A stretch of 64,000 nucleotides of DNA from Sebastes aleutianus. Lineage: Eukaryota; Chordata; Actinopteri; Perciformes; Sebastidae. Below are positions 52,665-63,970 of the stretch, one piece after another (within the stretch, counting starts at the first letter, position 1; every line of letters begins with the position of its first letter). The position numbers were made by a program, and so were the translations under genes. The notes under the pieces were generated by a model, which worked only from the letters and a program-made list of their open reading frames with translations, had not been told where the DNA came from and did not search any database. The DNA lies in the NCBI GenBank assembly GCA_916700875.1, contig CAKAKS010000032.1, positions 7,255,001 to 7,319,000 of the forward strand, read 5' to 3'.

Positions 52665-53351
52665 ATTAAACCTGCAGTAGGCAGAATGGTTTTAGCATCA
52701 TTTGGCAAAAATTCCATGATAACCTTTCAGCATATTGTAATTCAAGTGTTCTGAGAGATAACTAGACCTCTGCACCTCCTCATGGCTCTGTTTTCAGGCT
52801 TTCAAAAATCTAGCCTGTGACGGGAGACTTTGGCCAATCACAGGTCATTTCAGAGAGAGAGAGCTTCCTATTGGCTGTTCATTCAATGGAGGCAGCTGTC
52901 AATCACTCCGATCAAATGGTATTTCCTGATCTCAACATGGCTGCCGGGTCACAGACTTACTCATTTTACAGCTAAACAGTACACTACAAGATGTTTCTGA
53001 AAACATTTGAGGAGAGAAATAGGCATTACAGTAACAGAATATTGATTAATATTTCATCAGCGCTGCCTAGTTTGACCGTTTGATTGGAGTTCGCGAGTGA
53101 TTGACAGCTGCTCAGAGACAGCAAGGCTCCAGCTCGTCTCTGATTGGTTGTTTTCCTCCGGTCTGTGAAATCTTGCAGATGCCATTAGGAGCACCGGAGG
53201 ACACCGGAGGAAACCGGAGGACAGCGGAAGACACAGAAGCACATCATTTTTTTCAGATTACCTGTCTCATGCACTACTGTCAGGATATAGTGACCGTTTT
53301 ATAAAAATAACTTTTTTAAATAATATTTGCTCCATTTATACCCACTGCTGC
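52665..53351. mobile_element. TTAA-ended MITE, family 2, near full length, reverse
   Basis: It begins TTAAACCTGCAGTAGGCAGA and ends ATACCCACTGCTGCCTC. It carries the family blocks plus a short expanded GGAGGACACC run at 53190-53235. Confidence 0.75.
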
Positions 53352-53368
53352 CTCTCAGCCTTGGTAAC

Positions 53369-53430
53369 GTGTCCCACATTGTCCCACATTGTCCCACACA
53401 AACATACTCTTACTTTGTCCCACATTTGGT
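53369..53430. repeat. Short tandem repeat of GTCCCACATT
   Basis: GTCCCACATT occurs three times in tandem and once more after a 20-bp gap. Confidence 0.7.
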
Positions 53431-54176
53431 TAGCTGGTCACCCTAACTGAACTAATTTTATTATGTTTAAAGCAGATAACATCTCATGTTTAATCAGTAG
53501 CAGATTATACAAGAGTTTGTTTTTTTATAGCATAGTATTTATTGCTTAGATACTTTCCATTGTGTGACTACAGACTGAGGAGGACCTTGTCCTCATAATA
53601 GTGTAGTTTACAATACTGAAATGCAATCTAATAATCTAAACGAGACGACAGGAAGAGAGACGCATCACATGTGCTGAAAAGAGGACTTGAAGTACTTTGG
53701 TGGCTTTGGTCTAGTTGTGAGCACAACAAGCCAATCAGCTTCCAGTGGATGTATGCGGAAGTGAGAGGCTATATCATTACTCTATTCAAACGACTTCGAC
53801 ATAACACCGGCTAACGGGAACATCCACAGAAGAAAAACGGAAAAACACAACTTTGCCTTCAAAATAAAAGTTTATCTTTCTTTAAAGAACAGTTTAGAAA
53901 GAGCCACTCTTGTTGTATTTGCATTATATTCAAAGTCGCATTTCATCTTTTGCTTTTAGATTCTTATAACATACAAATATGTTGGCATGGTTTCAAAATA
54001 AGCTTTACTTTCTTTTATTTTGAAAGTGCAAAGCGGAAATCATTTTTAAATCCATCAGCCCTGACAACCCTGACTCTGATGACAGCAGCAGCAGCATCTG
54101 TCTGCCACTCACAGCTAAACCATCACATCTGACAATCTAAAGCTCACATTGAGTTTTCTCTCCATCTTCCGGGACA
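53431..54176. other. slc66a3: Upstream region and 5' leader of slc66a3
   Basis: Non-repetitive. The start ATG at 54177 is preceded by a probable leader; the transcription start is not identifiable. No TATA box stands out. Confidence 0.45.
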
Positions 54177-54322
54177 ATGCAGGCCGACACGTTGTTGCAC
54201 GCCGCCAATCTGAGCACCCTGTTGGTGTGCATGGTGCTGAAGTTCCCGCAGATCTTCGTGCTGATGAGAGCCAAGTCAGCGGCTGGACTCAGCCTCAACG
54301 GGCTGCTCCTGGAGCTCACCGG
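54177..54322 (+). CDS. slc66a3: slc66a3 exon 1
   Basis: It starts MQADTLLHAANLSTLLVCMV, then LKFPQIF, the first PQ-loop motif, and ends LLLELTG in phase 2. The donor is GTATGT. Confidence 0.95.
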
Positions 54323-57300
54323 GTATGTATATAACTCTGTTATTAATATGTGTAAAGTGTGCAACTTATGGGGAACATGGAAGTTCATTGTGACTAATGT
54401 GATATAGGTATGCAGTGCATTACTTTACTATTATATTCAAGGCTGGTGTAGATGTGATGCTGTCTTCCTGTTCCTCACCGGGTACAACTAGTTGTGGTAA
54501 AGAACCCCACCGCCAAACTCCATTCAAAATGTTTGTAATTTATTAATGTCTTGATTATAGGCAAAGGCGCACACATCCTTAGACGTGATACAAACCCGAT
54601 ACGGAATCCCTAATATATAATGATAAATTCGGCATACATGTGAACCATTTTATTTCAATATAACGTTATAAAAACCTATATTATTGCACCACCATCCTCA
54701 CTACCCCACAGCCACAGCCATATACTGATACTACAGTAGAGATTGTCTCCAGGAGGCTCCCTGACTGAGGCACACAACTGAAAAGCTGCTTTCTATATAA
54801 AAAAAAATCCTATTGTGAAGGCTTAACACTAATCAAGTGTGTGTTCTTTACAGAGCTTAGGGTTTATTGTAGAACTATTGAGGACAAGGAAATGTGGCCT
54901 CAGTTACATCTGTGTGAAGCAGTGTGATGTCTGAGGTTAAATCTGTGCAGTTGTCTAGTTCTTGTGTCTGGAACAGGAAGTGTTAGCACAAACAAAAAGC
55001 TAGGAATGAATCTGCTTTCAGATTTACAGCCAGTATTGGCTAGTGGATATATCACCTTACTATTTTTAATTTTTTGAAGGTTTTATAAAAGTTCCACTAG
55101 GATCATATTTAGTTTGGTCTGTCAGGCTGTATAATGTCTCAGTGTCCTGTCTCTCCCCTGATGGTGCCTGGCAGTAGCTGCACTGTCCTAAATGATTCTT
55201 CTGTGCTGGTGAGCAATAGCCTGCTGTCATTGTGCATGCTACAGTGAAATAGCTAAGCCTTAAAGCTGCACTAGGTATGATGTTTTTGCAAAAATAAAAG
55301 TAATTCTATGATAAATATATCGATTCACACTGCCATCCCTTAATGGTAATAAATCATATGTTGCCATTGTCACTGGTGACATCTCAAAGGTGCAATAAGT
55401 AATATTTTATTGCTCCATATTATGAAATGCCTTGATTATATCTGCGGGCAGTCAGGTGTTAGTGCTCAGTACCACTGATTGAGTGATCACCTCACCAGTT
55501 GCTGAGATTTCTGACTTTAAAAACTATTTTTTCAGCCTGTCTGTGAACAAACACTGCTCAAACAGGATCAATCCTATCTGCTTGCAAAGATGCTTTAGCT
55601 CTTTATGTAAATTACAAGCCACTATGAGTTGTATATCTGATGATGTGTGATATTCTTATTCAGATAGACCTTGAATAGAATTACTTAAAGGTACAGTGTG
55701 TAGGATTTGGCGGCATCTAGTGGCGTGGTTGCAAATTGCAACCAACTGAATACCGTGACAGAGTAACGCAATAACGTGAGCCGCAGAGTGCAAAACGCTG
55801 TTGGCATCGCTCAGAGACCATCCTTGCCATTATAACACTACTTTCGGAGCAACGGAAGTCAGACGGTGGTTGGCGGTACCACAGTTTTGCACTCACATTA
55901 CCGCAGTTTCACAAGCGTGTCGGAGAACTGCGGTGGCCTTCAGGTAACGTAAAAATGTGGAAGTGTGCTGGATGGGTCCAACAACACAAGCCTTTCATCC
56001 AGGAGGCCGCTGTTCATGTCCCGTGAGTCACATTCCAATTTACATCAGCTATTTGTTCATGTCCCATGTTCACAACGTCCAGTCACATTTGCACTGTAAA
56101 CATAGTAGTTTTAAGCCCAACTATGTTGTTTTTTCCGAAACCGAACTAAGCGTTTTTGTTGCCTAAACCTAAGCAAGTGTTTTTGTTCAATTCACAACAT
56201 TAAGCTTGTGTTTACATGTGATCGTAAAGTGACGCCGAGGGGTCAGTATTGGTGTCAAATGGAGCTTGTGATTACAACAAGAACACCGCTGCTAAGCAAC
56301 GGAAATATTAACGTTACCGTCGGCATCTAAAAGCCTCTGAGGCTAACAATTTAGCAAGCTAGCAAGTGGGTAACATAATGCAGGAAATGCAAAGGCATAA
56401 TGACAGAAGAAAAAGATGAGGCCGTTTTGGAATATCAACATTTTCCTCGGACATATTATAAAATTACGAAGAAAAACAATATACGACTAAAATCACAATA
56501 TATGAACTAATTATGCACCAAAAAACAAACTTTCACGGCCTCATTGTCATTTCTGACAACATCAACAGACACGTCTCAACTCGTAAATTCAGAGATTTCA
56601 GAAACTTTCCACTTACGAGGTCGTGAATACGATAAATAGTTATGAACATTATATTCCATTTCTGCTAATAGATCCCCTGAAATGTTACATAAATGTCAAA
56701 TTCAACTCTGTCTTCTCAACTGCTGTCAGTGAGAGATCTTTTTTTTTCTGTGTGAAAATGCCTTGTGCAGCTTTAAGTTGAATTACGCTTCGATTGTTCA
56801 TCATTATGGAAACTTCACCTTCGCATCACTTTCTCAGCCATCACCATGCTTGTTCATAGAAACCTGTACACACCAGCAGCCTGTAAACACATGCATTCAG
56901 CTGCAGCTTGCTTGCCAAGCAGTTAGCTTGGTAAGCAAGGTCTTTATCTGTAGAGACTTCTTTTAGTCTCTACAGAGTTCTTTTGCTGAAGACGGAAGTC
57001 TCAGCTGAGTTTGTTGAATCACTTTCCACTACATCAGGCTTTTTTTTAACACTCACCCAGTCTCTGCCTTGTTTGCTATTGAACGTCGCTTCAGTGTTTC
57101 ATATTAATCAGTACTGAACATTATTATAACACAGTGTAATAACCTGACACCATGATCTGCTTTACAGGTTCATTGTTTTTGTAACGTACCAGATGTACTA
57201 TGACTACCCACCCCCAACATACCTGGAGTTTCCATTCCTCATTGCTCAAGGTGAGCTGTCTTAAAGTTGCAGTGGGTAGAAATGGAGCAAATATGATTAA

Positions 57301-60300
57301 GAAAAAAAAGTTATTTTTATAAAACGGTCACTATATCCTGACAGTAGTGCATGAGACAGGTAATCTGAAAAAAATCATGGGCCTCTGTGTCCTCCGGTGC
57401 AAGATTTCACAGACAGATAGTAACTGTAAATTGAAAAACAAAGTACTGTATTCAAAAACAAGGGAGGAGAAAAATGGTAATAATAATAAAATAAAATTAA
57501 TAATAAAAATTAAATTAGTCAATAAGAAATATAAAAAATATAAGAAATTAAATAAAAGATAATAACAATAATAATAAATAAATAAATAAATAAATATAAA
57601 CATTTCATGGTTCCAGCTTCACAAATGGTGAAGATTTGCTGCTTTTGCTTTTAATTTAAATTTTCAATAATTATGACCCCCCGCCACCCGGAACTGGGGT
57701 TTGTGCTGGCTAATTCATTTTTCATTTGCAGTCGGATAAACAGTAAATTCATCAAATTCAGTTCCCGCTATTGCTGTTTTCCAAGCTTCTACTAGCTGTC
57801 ATTGGGACACTAAATGTAAAAGTTTCTTGGGAGAATGCAAAAGTATTTATCTCTTTGTTTTCTCCCCCATGTTCCTTTAGGGGCTCCGTAGCATTTTAAG
57901 TTTTCTTAGTGTGTAAATGAACCTTTCTCAAAGAGTTCTCATTTGTTAGTTAACATTTCTTGGTGCAAGCTATTTTTCACAAAATTTTTCACAAAGTATG
58001 CTTTTAAAACGTGATGGAGACAAAATCTTCCATTTATAAAAGTGGTCCCATGCGTCCCCAGTGTAAATGACACCCATGGCAGCCCATATCCACCTCAAGA
58101 GGCCTGTTAATGACATCTTAACAATAGAGGACTCACATATAGAAGCGTGTTTGTGAACTTGAGAGTTTCTGGGTGAGCTAATGAGGCAGTAAGAACTGAC
58201 ATCAGTGCCCCTTGAAAATGTGAAACATGCAGATGATGTGCGTGTTCTAACCTGCCTTGTGTCCTCACTCAGACGCCGTTCTCCTGCTCCTCATCCTTTA
58301 CTACAGCGGCAGCCTGCGGCAGAGCCCTGTCTACGCCGTCCTGTATCCTTTCATCACTGTCAAATAGAAAGTGTTCACCCAGTGTTGAAGAAAATCAATG
58401 AGCCACTGGCCTCTGCTGATACCTTTTTTAACATCACGCCACGTGTTATTGCCTTGACGTGACGTGTTCAGGTTCGTCGGGGGTTGGAGGCTCCTCACTA
58501 TGGAGAAGTGGATCATAGATTCGGCCATGGTAATAATAAATCAGTTTAACATCAATCATAAGTCACAGTGTGTCACAGAGCAAGCAAAGAGATGGCATGT
58601 CATCAGTCAGGAGTAATGAGGTGTAGATTTGAACAGAAACGTATCTAGACCTCATTGCACCCGGTGCATCTCAGGAAGACCTTATAAAACGCCAAGGGGT
58701 CTTGTTGGTTCATGAGATGGATGTGTCCAAAGGTGTATTTGCATATAAATGGGTGAAAGCGGTGATCTTGCAACTGCTTTCCACCTAAGAGTTGAAGTTT
58801 TTTGCAGAAAGTGTTTGAAACTTTTAAAGCTAGGGTAGGTAACATTGGAGAAACTAGTGAGAGTATACTAGATTTGAAAAATAATCCGACCGAAAAACCC
58901 AGACCAGTATTGCCAACTCTTTTCCAATGAAAGTAGCTAGCAGCACTAGCTCCAAAAGTCGCTAAAGCCAGCGAGAAAGTCGCCAAGTCGGCAACACTGA
59001 CAGCCCTTACGAAAAAAGTAGTATACTTCATGTTTATTTTGTAAACTTCTAAATTTCCCAAGTATACTTTATGTAATAAGTATACTAATATCAATGTACT
59101 ACTAGTAATATACTTGTAAGTGTACTACTTCAATACTTCTTAGAACTAAACTGGCCCACTTTTTAGTTTATAAAAGTATACTTTTAAGTGTACTTTAAGT
59201 GTAAGAATATTAATCCTTGAGTACACAACTAGCTTACATCTAAGTTGTATTTTGTAAAGCAACTATACTATGAAGTGAACTATACTACAAGTGAACTTAT
59301 AGATATGCTGTTAGTTTACTAGTTATATACTTGTAGCCCACTTTTATTGTTTATGAAAGTACACTTTAAAGTATACTCTCAGTAAACTACTAGATTAATA
59401 GTTTTTACTGCAACTATACTTGTAGGTTTTCTTTAAATTACAGTACTTAGCCAATTATTTATGTATTACGTAAAGAGACTTGCTCCTTTTGCTATTTGAC
59501 TGGATGTTTTGTGATGAGATAAAAAAAATCTTGCATGCCTCCATGGTGAACGGAGAATGCGAAAAGGTAGAACATTCTTGATGAATTTTAGTAAATTCAT
59601 ATCAAAACATACATTTACAAACTCTCACACACTCTAGGCTACTCAAGTAGTGGCAATAGTCAGAGAGGACACAGTGAAGAATACTTGCTATGTACAAGAT
59701 GTCAATTATGAGCAATTAAGCCAAGTATATTCAGATTTTCTGTATATTTGTCAGTAAAAGCCAAGTATACTCAGACATACTTCAGTCTGACCTCCACTCT
59801 CTTCTCAGAGCCTGTGCACATTCATCAGTGCAGCCAGTAAATTTGCCCATCTGCAATCCCTCTGGAGGTCGAAGGACGCTAGACAGGTTAGCGCCCTCAC
59901 CTGGTCTATGGCTACCTTCACATGTATAGGTGAGTATCACATACTGCAGTGTTTCACAACCTTTTTTTTTCTGGGGACCCACTTCTTAAAAATGACAAAC
60001 CATCGTGACCCAATTCACATTAGGCCTTATCTGTAAATCGTGAGAAGTGAATTTGAATGTAAATGAATGTTCCTGACCATTTTGACCTAGGATACAATGA
60101 ATCCTTATCTCCACTTTTCAAATGAATATCATCCTCTTATCTGTCTAACCCTCATGTTTTAGCATTCCTAAAAAAAAAAAATCAGAAATGCCTAACCAAT
60201 TTATGAGACTCTCTTCTCCCTGAAGTACTGTTACTGTAATGTTTCACTTCATGAATATGCATAATACTATTTACTCTGCTCCTAATTTAATAAATTAGCA

Positions 60301-62024
60301 ACTCCACGCTTCATTAATGAAATATTAGATGCTCTCTTTGATGACGAGGATGTCATTAACTCCGCTTCCTCTTTGTTCCAGCGCGGATTTACACCACCAC
60401 GGTGACAACTGGAGACACGCTGGGTGAGTCAAAGTAAATTACAAATGACTGTGGGACGTGTAGCGTCCCAGATAGGAAGGTTTCATAATCTCTCTAAACA
60501 TTTCAGAAGCGACTCTTTAAGAAAGATTTGTTTCCTAAATAACTATCGTCATGGTTTGACATGAGTAAAGGATTCTTTGTTGTGGTCTGGTGCGACAGGA
60601 GTATCTACCAGTGTGGTATCTATGTTTTTAAAATCTATTTTGGGATGAAGTTTTGCAGCTTTCATATGCTTTGAAGGGAGAAAATGCACCATCGTGATGT
60701 GAAATATTAAATAGATTTTTCCATCAAGCATGGGTGGATTATGAGACAACGGGCCGCTGGGCACAGACACACAGACGCCCTCCACCACTACTCCACAGGA
60801 GCAAGACAGTCAGACTGAAAGAGATACAAAATGCTCTTTTATGTCTCTTTGTGGATGTTTTTTTTTTAAACTTCAAAACAGAGGCTCTGGCCCGGGGGCC
60901 CCCTGACCCCTTGGGCCCTCAGGCCTGTGTCCGGTAGGCTCCTTTCAAGCATCCAACGGCAAAATGTTTCTATACAACATAGGAAAGTACTCAGTCAGTA
61001 TTGTTATTCCGATCATGTCAGAATGGAAGTGGAAGTGAACCCGACTGCTGAAAGAGAAAAGGCATTTTGAGAATCTGCTAATTCATAATAGCCAATATTC
61101 AGTCCAAATGTAGGCATTTAACAGGATGAAGTAGCGTAATAGACATGGATGAGTTCAAAATGTGTTCGCAGGTCCAAATAAGCGATTTCAATAGCCTTTT
61201 TTTCTGTCCTTTTACATCTGAAGAATTTTAATTTTCTGCAGAGGAGGGGAATGTTTCCTGACTTGTTGTAGAGAATGAAACTGTTAAAGGCAGGGTGGGT
61301 GAGTACACTAGATTTGTAATAATGATCCAACGGAAAAACCCAGCCCAGTGTTGCCAACTCTGTTCCAATGAAAATAGCTAGCAGCACTAGTTCCAAAAGA
61401 AGCTAAATCTAGAGAGAAAGTCGGTAACACTGACCGTCCGTCTCTTCAGGCCTCCCTCCAAGGCCACTCCCCCAAAATGATCATAAAGAACGTAAACAAC
61501 AGCTGCTGTTAGTACTCACAGCTGTAGGTAGGCCGTTAAATCATTTTATCCGACCTGAATGAAATGATTGGACGGGTTTATTACAGCCCAGCGACAGCAA
61601 CAGATACCAGATCTTTTTCTCTCTATTTTTGTCAGAGCATTTGATTTATTAATTCGGGATGAGAATTTCAAATAATATAACAAAACATGTTTTTAAAATC
61701 TTTTCCAACCCTGCCTTTAATATATCTTTAAATGAAAACCGGTGACCGTTTATAAGCTCTTGACATTCATTAGCAACTTTTAACATGCACATCGTCAACT
61801 CATCAGTCTGTGATGTCAAAAACAATATCTTGATGTTAGTGTGTCTGAATCCTTATTAAGTTCTTACGCATAACTAAATAAATAATACATCTTAAATCTA
61901 ATAAAAATCTGCTTTTTTGTCAGTTCTGATGCGGTTCGTCATCATGACTTTGCTCAACACGTGGGTGCTGCTCACTGTGCTCTACTATCAGAGGCATGGC
62001 AGCGGCTCCAAGAAAGAAGACTAA
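54177..62024 (+). CDS. slc66a3: Solute carrier family 66 member 3 (PQ-loop repeat protein 3), full coding span in 7 exons
   Basis: Small multi-pass membrane protein of the PQ-loop (SLC66) family, related to lysosomal amino-acid exporters. The substrate of this member is not established to my knowledge. Seven exons (54177-54322, 57168-57250, 58273-58342, 58472-58529, 59809-59929, 60382-60423, 61924-62024) sum to 621 nt, giving 206 residues plus stop; human is about 202. All junctions are GT-AG and in phase. The first PQ-loop is VLKFPQI near residue 24; the second is degenerate (SKFAHLQSLW), as in human, where it reads SKFAQLQ. The rest is mainly hydrophobic helices. Other human-like stretches are QMYYDYPPPTYLEFPFLIAQ, EKWIIDSAM and LMRFVIM. 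It ends KKED. The start context ACAATG has A at -3. A poly(A) hexamer follows at 62427. Confidence 0.95.
54323..57167 (+). other. slc66a3: slc66a3 intron 1
   Basis: 2845 bp. Holds the interrupted family 3 element at 55685-56697. The rest shows nothing recognised apart from small TTAAAGCTGCACTAGG-type fragments near 55260-55420. Confidence 0.65.
55685..56697. mobile_element. TTAA-type MITE, family 3, with a replaced centre
   Basis: The left part (TTAAAGGTACAGTGTGTAGG to about 55960) and right part (about 56640-56697, ATTATATTCCATTTCTGCTA) match family 3. The 680 bp between are unrelated to the other copies. Confidence 0.65.
57168..57250 (+). CDS. slc66a3: slc66a3 exon 2
   Basis: It encodes FIVFVTYQMYYDYPPPTYLE, then FPFLIAQ. 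The acceptor is TTTACAG and the donor is GTGAGC. A MITE begins 11 bp after the exon. Confidence 0.95.
57261..57414. mobile_element. TTAA-type MITE, family 2, truncated copy
   Basis: It begins TTAAAGTTGCAGTGGGTAGA and breaks off after TCCTCCGGTG. It starts 11 bp from the slc66a3 exon 2 donor. Confidence 0.65.
57475..57600. repeat. AAT/AAAT low-complexity repeat
   Basis: AATAATAATAAAATAAAATT and AATAAATAAATAAATAAATA. Confidence 0.85.
58273..58342 (+). CDS. slc66a3: slc66a3 exon 3
   Basis: It encodes DAVLLLLILYYSGSLRQSPV, then YAVL. The acceptor is CACTCAG. The donor GTATCC is weak but gives the correct frame into exon 4. Confidence 0.9.
58472..58529 (+). CDS. slc66a3: slc66a3 exon 4
   Basis: It encodes FVGGWRLLTMEKWIIDSAM, matching human WFILALQKWIIDLAM. 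The acceptor is GTTCAG and the donor is GTAATA. Confidence 0.92.
58824..59008. mobile_element. TTAA-type MITE fragment, relative of 61284-61720
   Basis: TTAAAGCTAGGGTAGGTAAC, then CCAACTCTTTTCCAATGAAA and AGCTAGCAGCACTAGCTCCA are shared with the later copy. The right half is missing. Confidence 0.6.
59009..59445. repeat. Degenerate AAGTATACTT-rich repeat block
   Basis: AAGTATACTT, AAGTGTACTT and AGTATACT variants recur about every 20-40 bp on both strands, because the motif is a palindrome. A few more occur near 59720-59785. Confidence 0.6.
59446..59808 (+). other. slc66a3: 3' part of slc66a3 intron 4
   Basis: AT-rich with a few more AAGTATAC motifs; no gene. Confidence 0.6.
59809..59929 (+). 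CDS. slc66a3: slc66a3 exon 5
   Basis: It encodes SLCTFISAASKFAHLQSLWR, then VSALTWSMATFTCI. This carries the degenerate second PQ-loop. The acceptor is TTCTCAG and the donor is GTGAGT. Confidence 0.95.
59930..60381 (+). other. slc66a3: slc66a3 intron 5
   Basis: 452 bp, AT-rich, with an A run near 60170; nothing else seen. Confidence 0.7.
60382..60423 (+). CDS. slc66a3: slc66a3 exon 6
   Basis: A 42-nt exon encoding ARIYTTTVTTGDTL. The acceptor is GTTCCAG and the donor is GTGAGT. It aligns with human RIITTLMTTNDF. Confidence 0.9.
60424..61283 (+). other. slc66a3: 5' part of slc66a3 intron 6
   Basis: No gene or recognised repeat before the MITE at 61284. Confidence 0.6.
61284..61720. mobile_element. 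TTAA-ended MITE (GGCAGGGT type), complete
   Basis: It begins TTAAAGGCAGGGTGGG and ends CCAACCCTGCCTTTAA. 437 bp in slc66a3 intron 6. Confidence 0.75.
61924..62024 (+). CDS. slc66a3: slc66a3 exon 7 and stop
   Basis: It encodes VLMRFVIMTLLNTWVLLTVL, then YYQRHGSGSKKED and TAA at 62022-62024. The acceptor is TTTGTCAG. Confidence 0.95.
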
Positions 62025-62426
62025 GCTTTTAAAGTGGGATCCTCCTGAGAATGAGTCCTGTAAACCTGCAGTCCTTCCCCCCCATGTCCTCCAGCTCTGC
62101 CCAGCAGAGTGACCCCTGGGGTACTCTGGACTCAGCCTCGACTGAAAAAGCAAACTGTCGAGTACAGTAACAACGGTTATGGAAGCAGCTTTTATATTAC
62201 TGACCTTTTTATATTGTTATTACCTCAATATTGAACCCACATATCATTTTTATAACATTCCAGTGACTAAAATCTGCTACAGCTAGTAGTAAGAGGAGAG
62301 ACCAATACTTTTTCATACTGTATGTGACAAAATGTAGTGTTTATTAGATAGCCAAGTATATCGGAGACCTTCCTTCTCAGGATATGAAATACTGTATTTT
62401 GAAAAGTCCTTTTCTGAACAATTTTT

Positions 62427-62432
62427 AATAAA
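62427..62432 (+). terminator. slc66a3: slc66a3 polyadenylation signal AATAAA
   Basis: A canonical AATAAA in an AT-rich context, about 400 nt after the slc66a3 stop. The 3' end is expected near 62450. Confidence 0.7.
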
Positions 62433-62450
62433 GCAAATATTCTAGCTTCT

Positions 62451-63073
62451 TACATCATTTCAGTGTTGTGCATTAAAAACTCTTGAGAAAATGAGCAAAG
62501 AAGTTGTTGTGCAACTTTTACAGAATTATAGCTTCCTTTTCAAGACAGAAAAATAATCCAAAACCAAAAGGCACATCCACGTCTTTATTGTTGAAGTAGT
62601 TATTATTATAGAGCTGTTTGGTAGCAAACATGCAGTCTGGATGTAGAGCCCTTAAATACAAAGTGGACAAGGCTGTATAAATAATATACTGTGCACTGTA
62701 TGGCATGTAAAATATATACTGTGTATATTTATATGTATAAAACATGCTTCTTGGTTAAAGGAGAGCACTCGCTACACACACACACTGGCGCACACACACA
62801 CACACGCAAACACACACTTACTCTCCACCTGCTATATAAGCCACACACACAACCCAAACTCAGAGTTTGGTTACTTTTTAATACAAAAATATCAGGACAA
62901 ACACTTTTAGAAAAAAAAAACTTTCAATGGAATAGTGCTGCTCAGTATTTAGACTCATGTAATATGATTGCATACCTTCATCCTTTCTGCTTCTTATTGG
63001 TTAACAGCCCTCATTTTCATTGCCAGGAATGACTAAAAGAACTAACAGGTGGAGGCCTGTGGGTGACAACACT
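62451..63073. other. Spacer downstream of slc66a3
   Basis: Only the CA repeat at 62776-62818. Confidence 0.65.
62776..62818. repeat. (CA)n microsatellite
   Basis: CACACACACACTGGCGCACA and further CA runs, interrupted. Confidence 0.85.
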
Positions 63074-63970
63074 TTAAAGGATAACCAGTATTTTTCAACC
63101 TGGACCATATTTCCCCATGTTTTTGTGTTTAACTGACCAATAGGGATGACACTTTTTGAAACTGGTCCAGTATTTTGGGACAACCGCTGTAGCCACTAAA
63201 TGGGCTGTAATGTAATCCTTTGGGGCAACCTGGCACCGTCATTTACGTCCACCAAAAGTGCTTGTTTCTGTCACTAACAGGCTCAGATTGTAATTATAAG
63301 TGTCTGACAACATTATGGTAAAAATCCTACAGAGAAATAAAATGTTTTTCTTACCTTTCGCTTGATCCGGTCTGTTTGTTATTGTGTGTCTCGCTCAGAG
63401 AATTCTCGTTCTGAAATCTTGTGTCGCCTCCGCATTGCGGAAATCATCTAAATTTTAAGCCATGACATTGAAAATATTTTAGATAACACTAAGCTATGCT
63501 TTCTGTATTCCAACACAACAAACTCAACATCAACATTGGCATCCTGTGGCACTCCTCTCTCCATCGTCCCTGATCTCTACCCCTTATTATTTCACACTTG
63601 CTAGAGGTCACTGTTGTGCTCTTTTATACCTTCTTTCGGTGAACTACCATGTGAATAGAACATAAAACCTACAAGTGAGTGTAGTAGGCCCCTACTGACC
63701 CATATCTATGGGGCTTATAGCTACTCATAACGCCTATTTAATAGCCTGACAACAGTCTAATCGGTTGGCCTGTCAGTGGCGAAAACATGCACTTTTAGTG
63801 GACGTAAACTGACGGTGCCAGGTTGCCCCTAATGGTTACATTACAGCTTGTTTAGCGGCTGTAGTATTCCTCCTTCAATACTGAACCGATGTTGTCCCCA
63901 TTGGTCAGTTAGACACAAAAACATTGGGAAAAAAGGGTCCATGTTGAAAAATACCGAAGTTGCCCTTTAA
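63074..63970. mobile_element. Foldback MITE with about 200-bp inverted arms and TTAA ends
   Basis: The left arm (TTAAAGGATAACCAGTATTT; GGGGCAACCTGGCACCGTCA; ACGTCCACCAAAAGTGC) is inverted at the right (GCACTTTTAGTGGACGT; TGACGGTGCCAGGTTGCCCC; TGCCCTTTAA). The centre of about 500 bp is unrelated to the arms. Confidence 0.8.

Noticed and set aside
52361..52717. 118-codon minus-strand frame
   Set aside because: Overlaps the cimip5 exon in another frame; the C2orf50 match is in the neighbouring frame.
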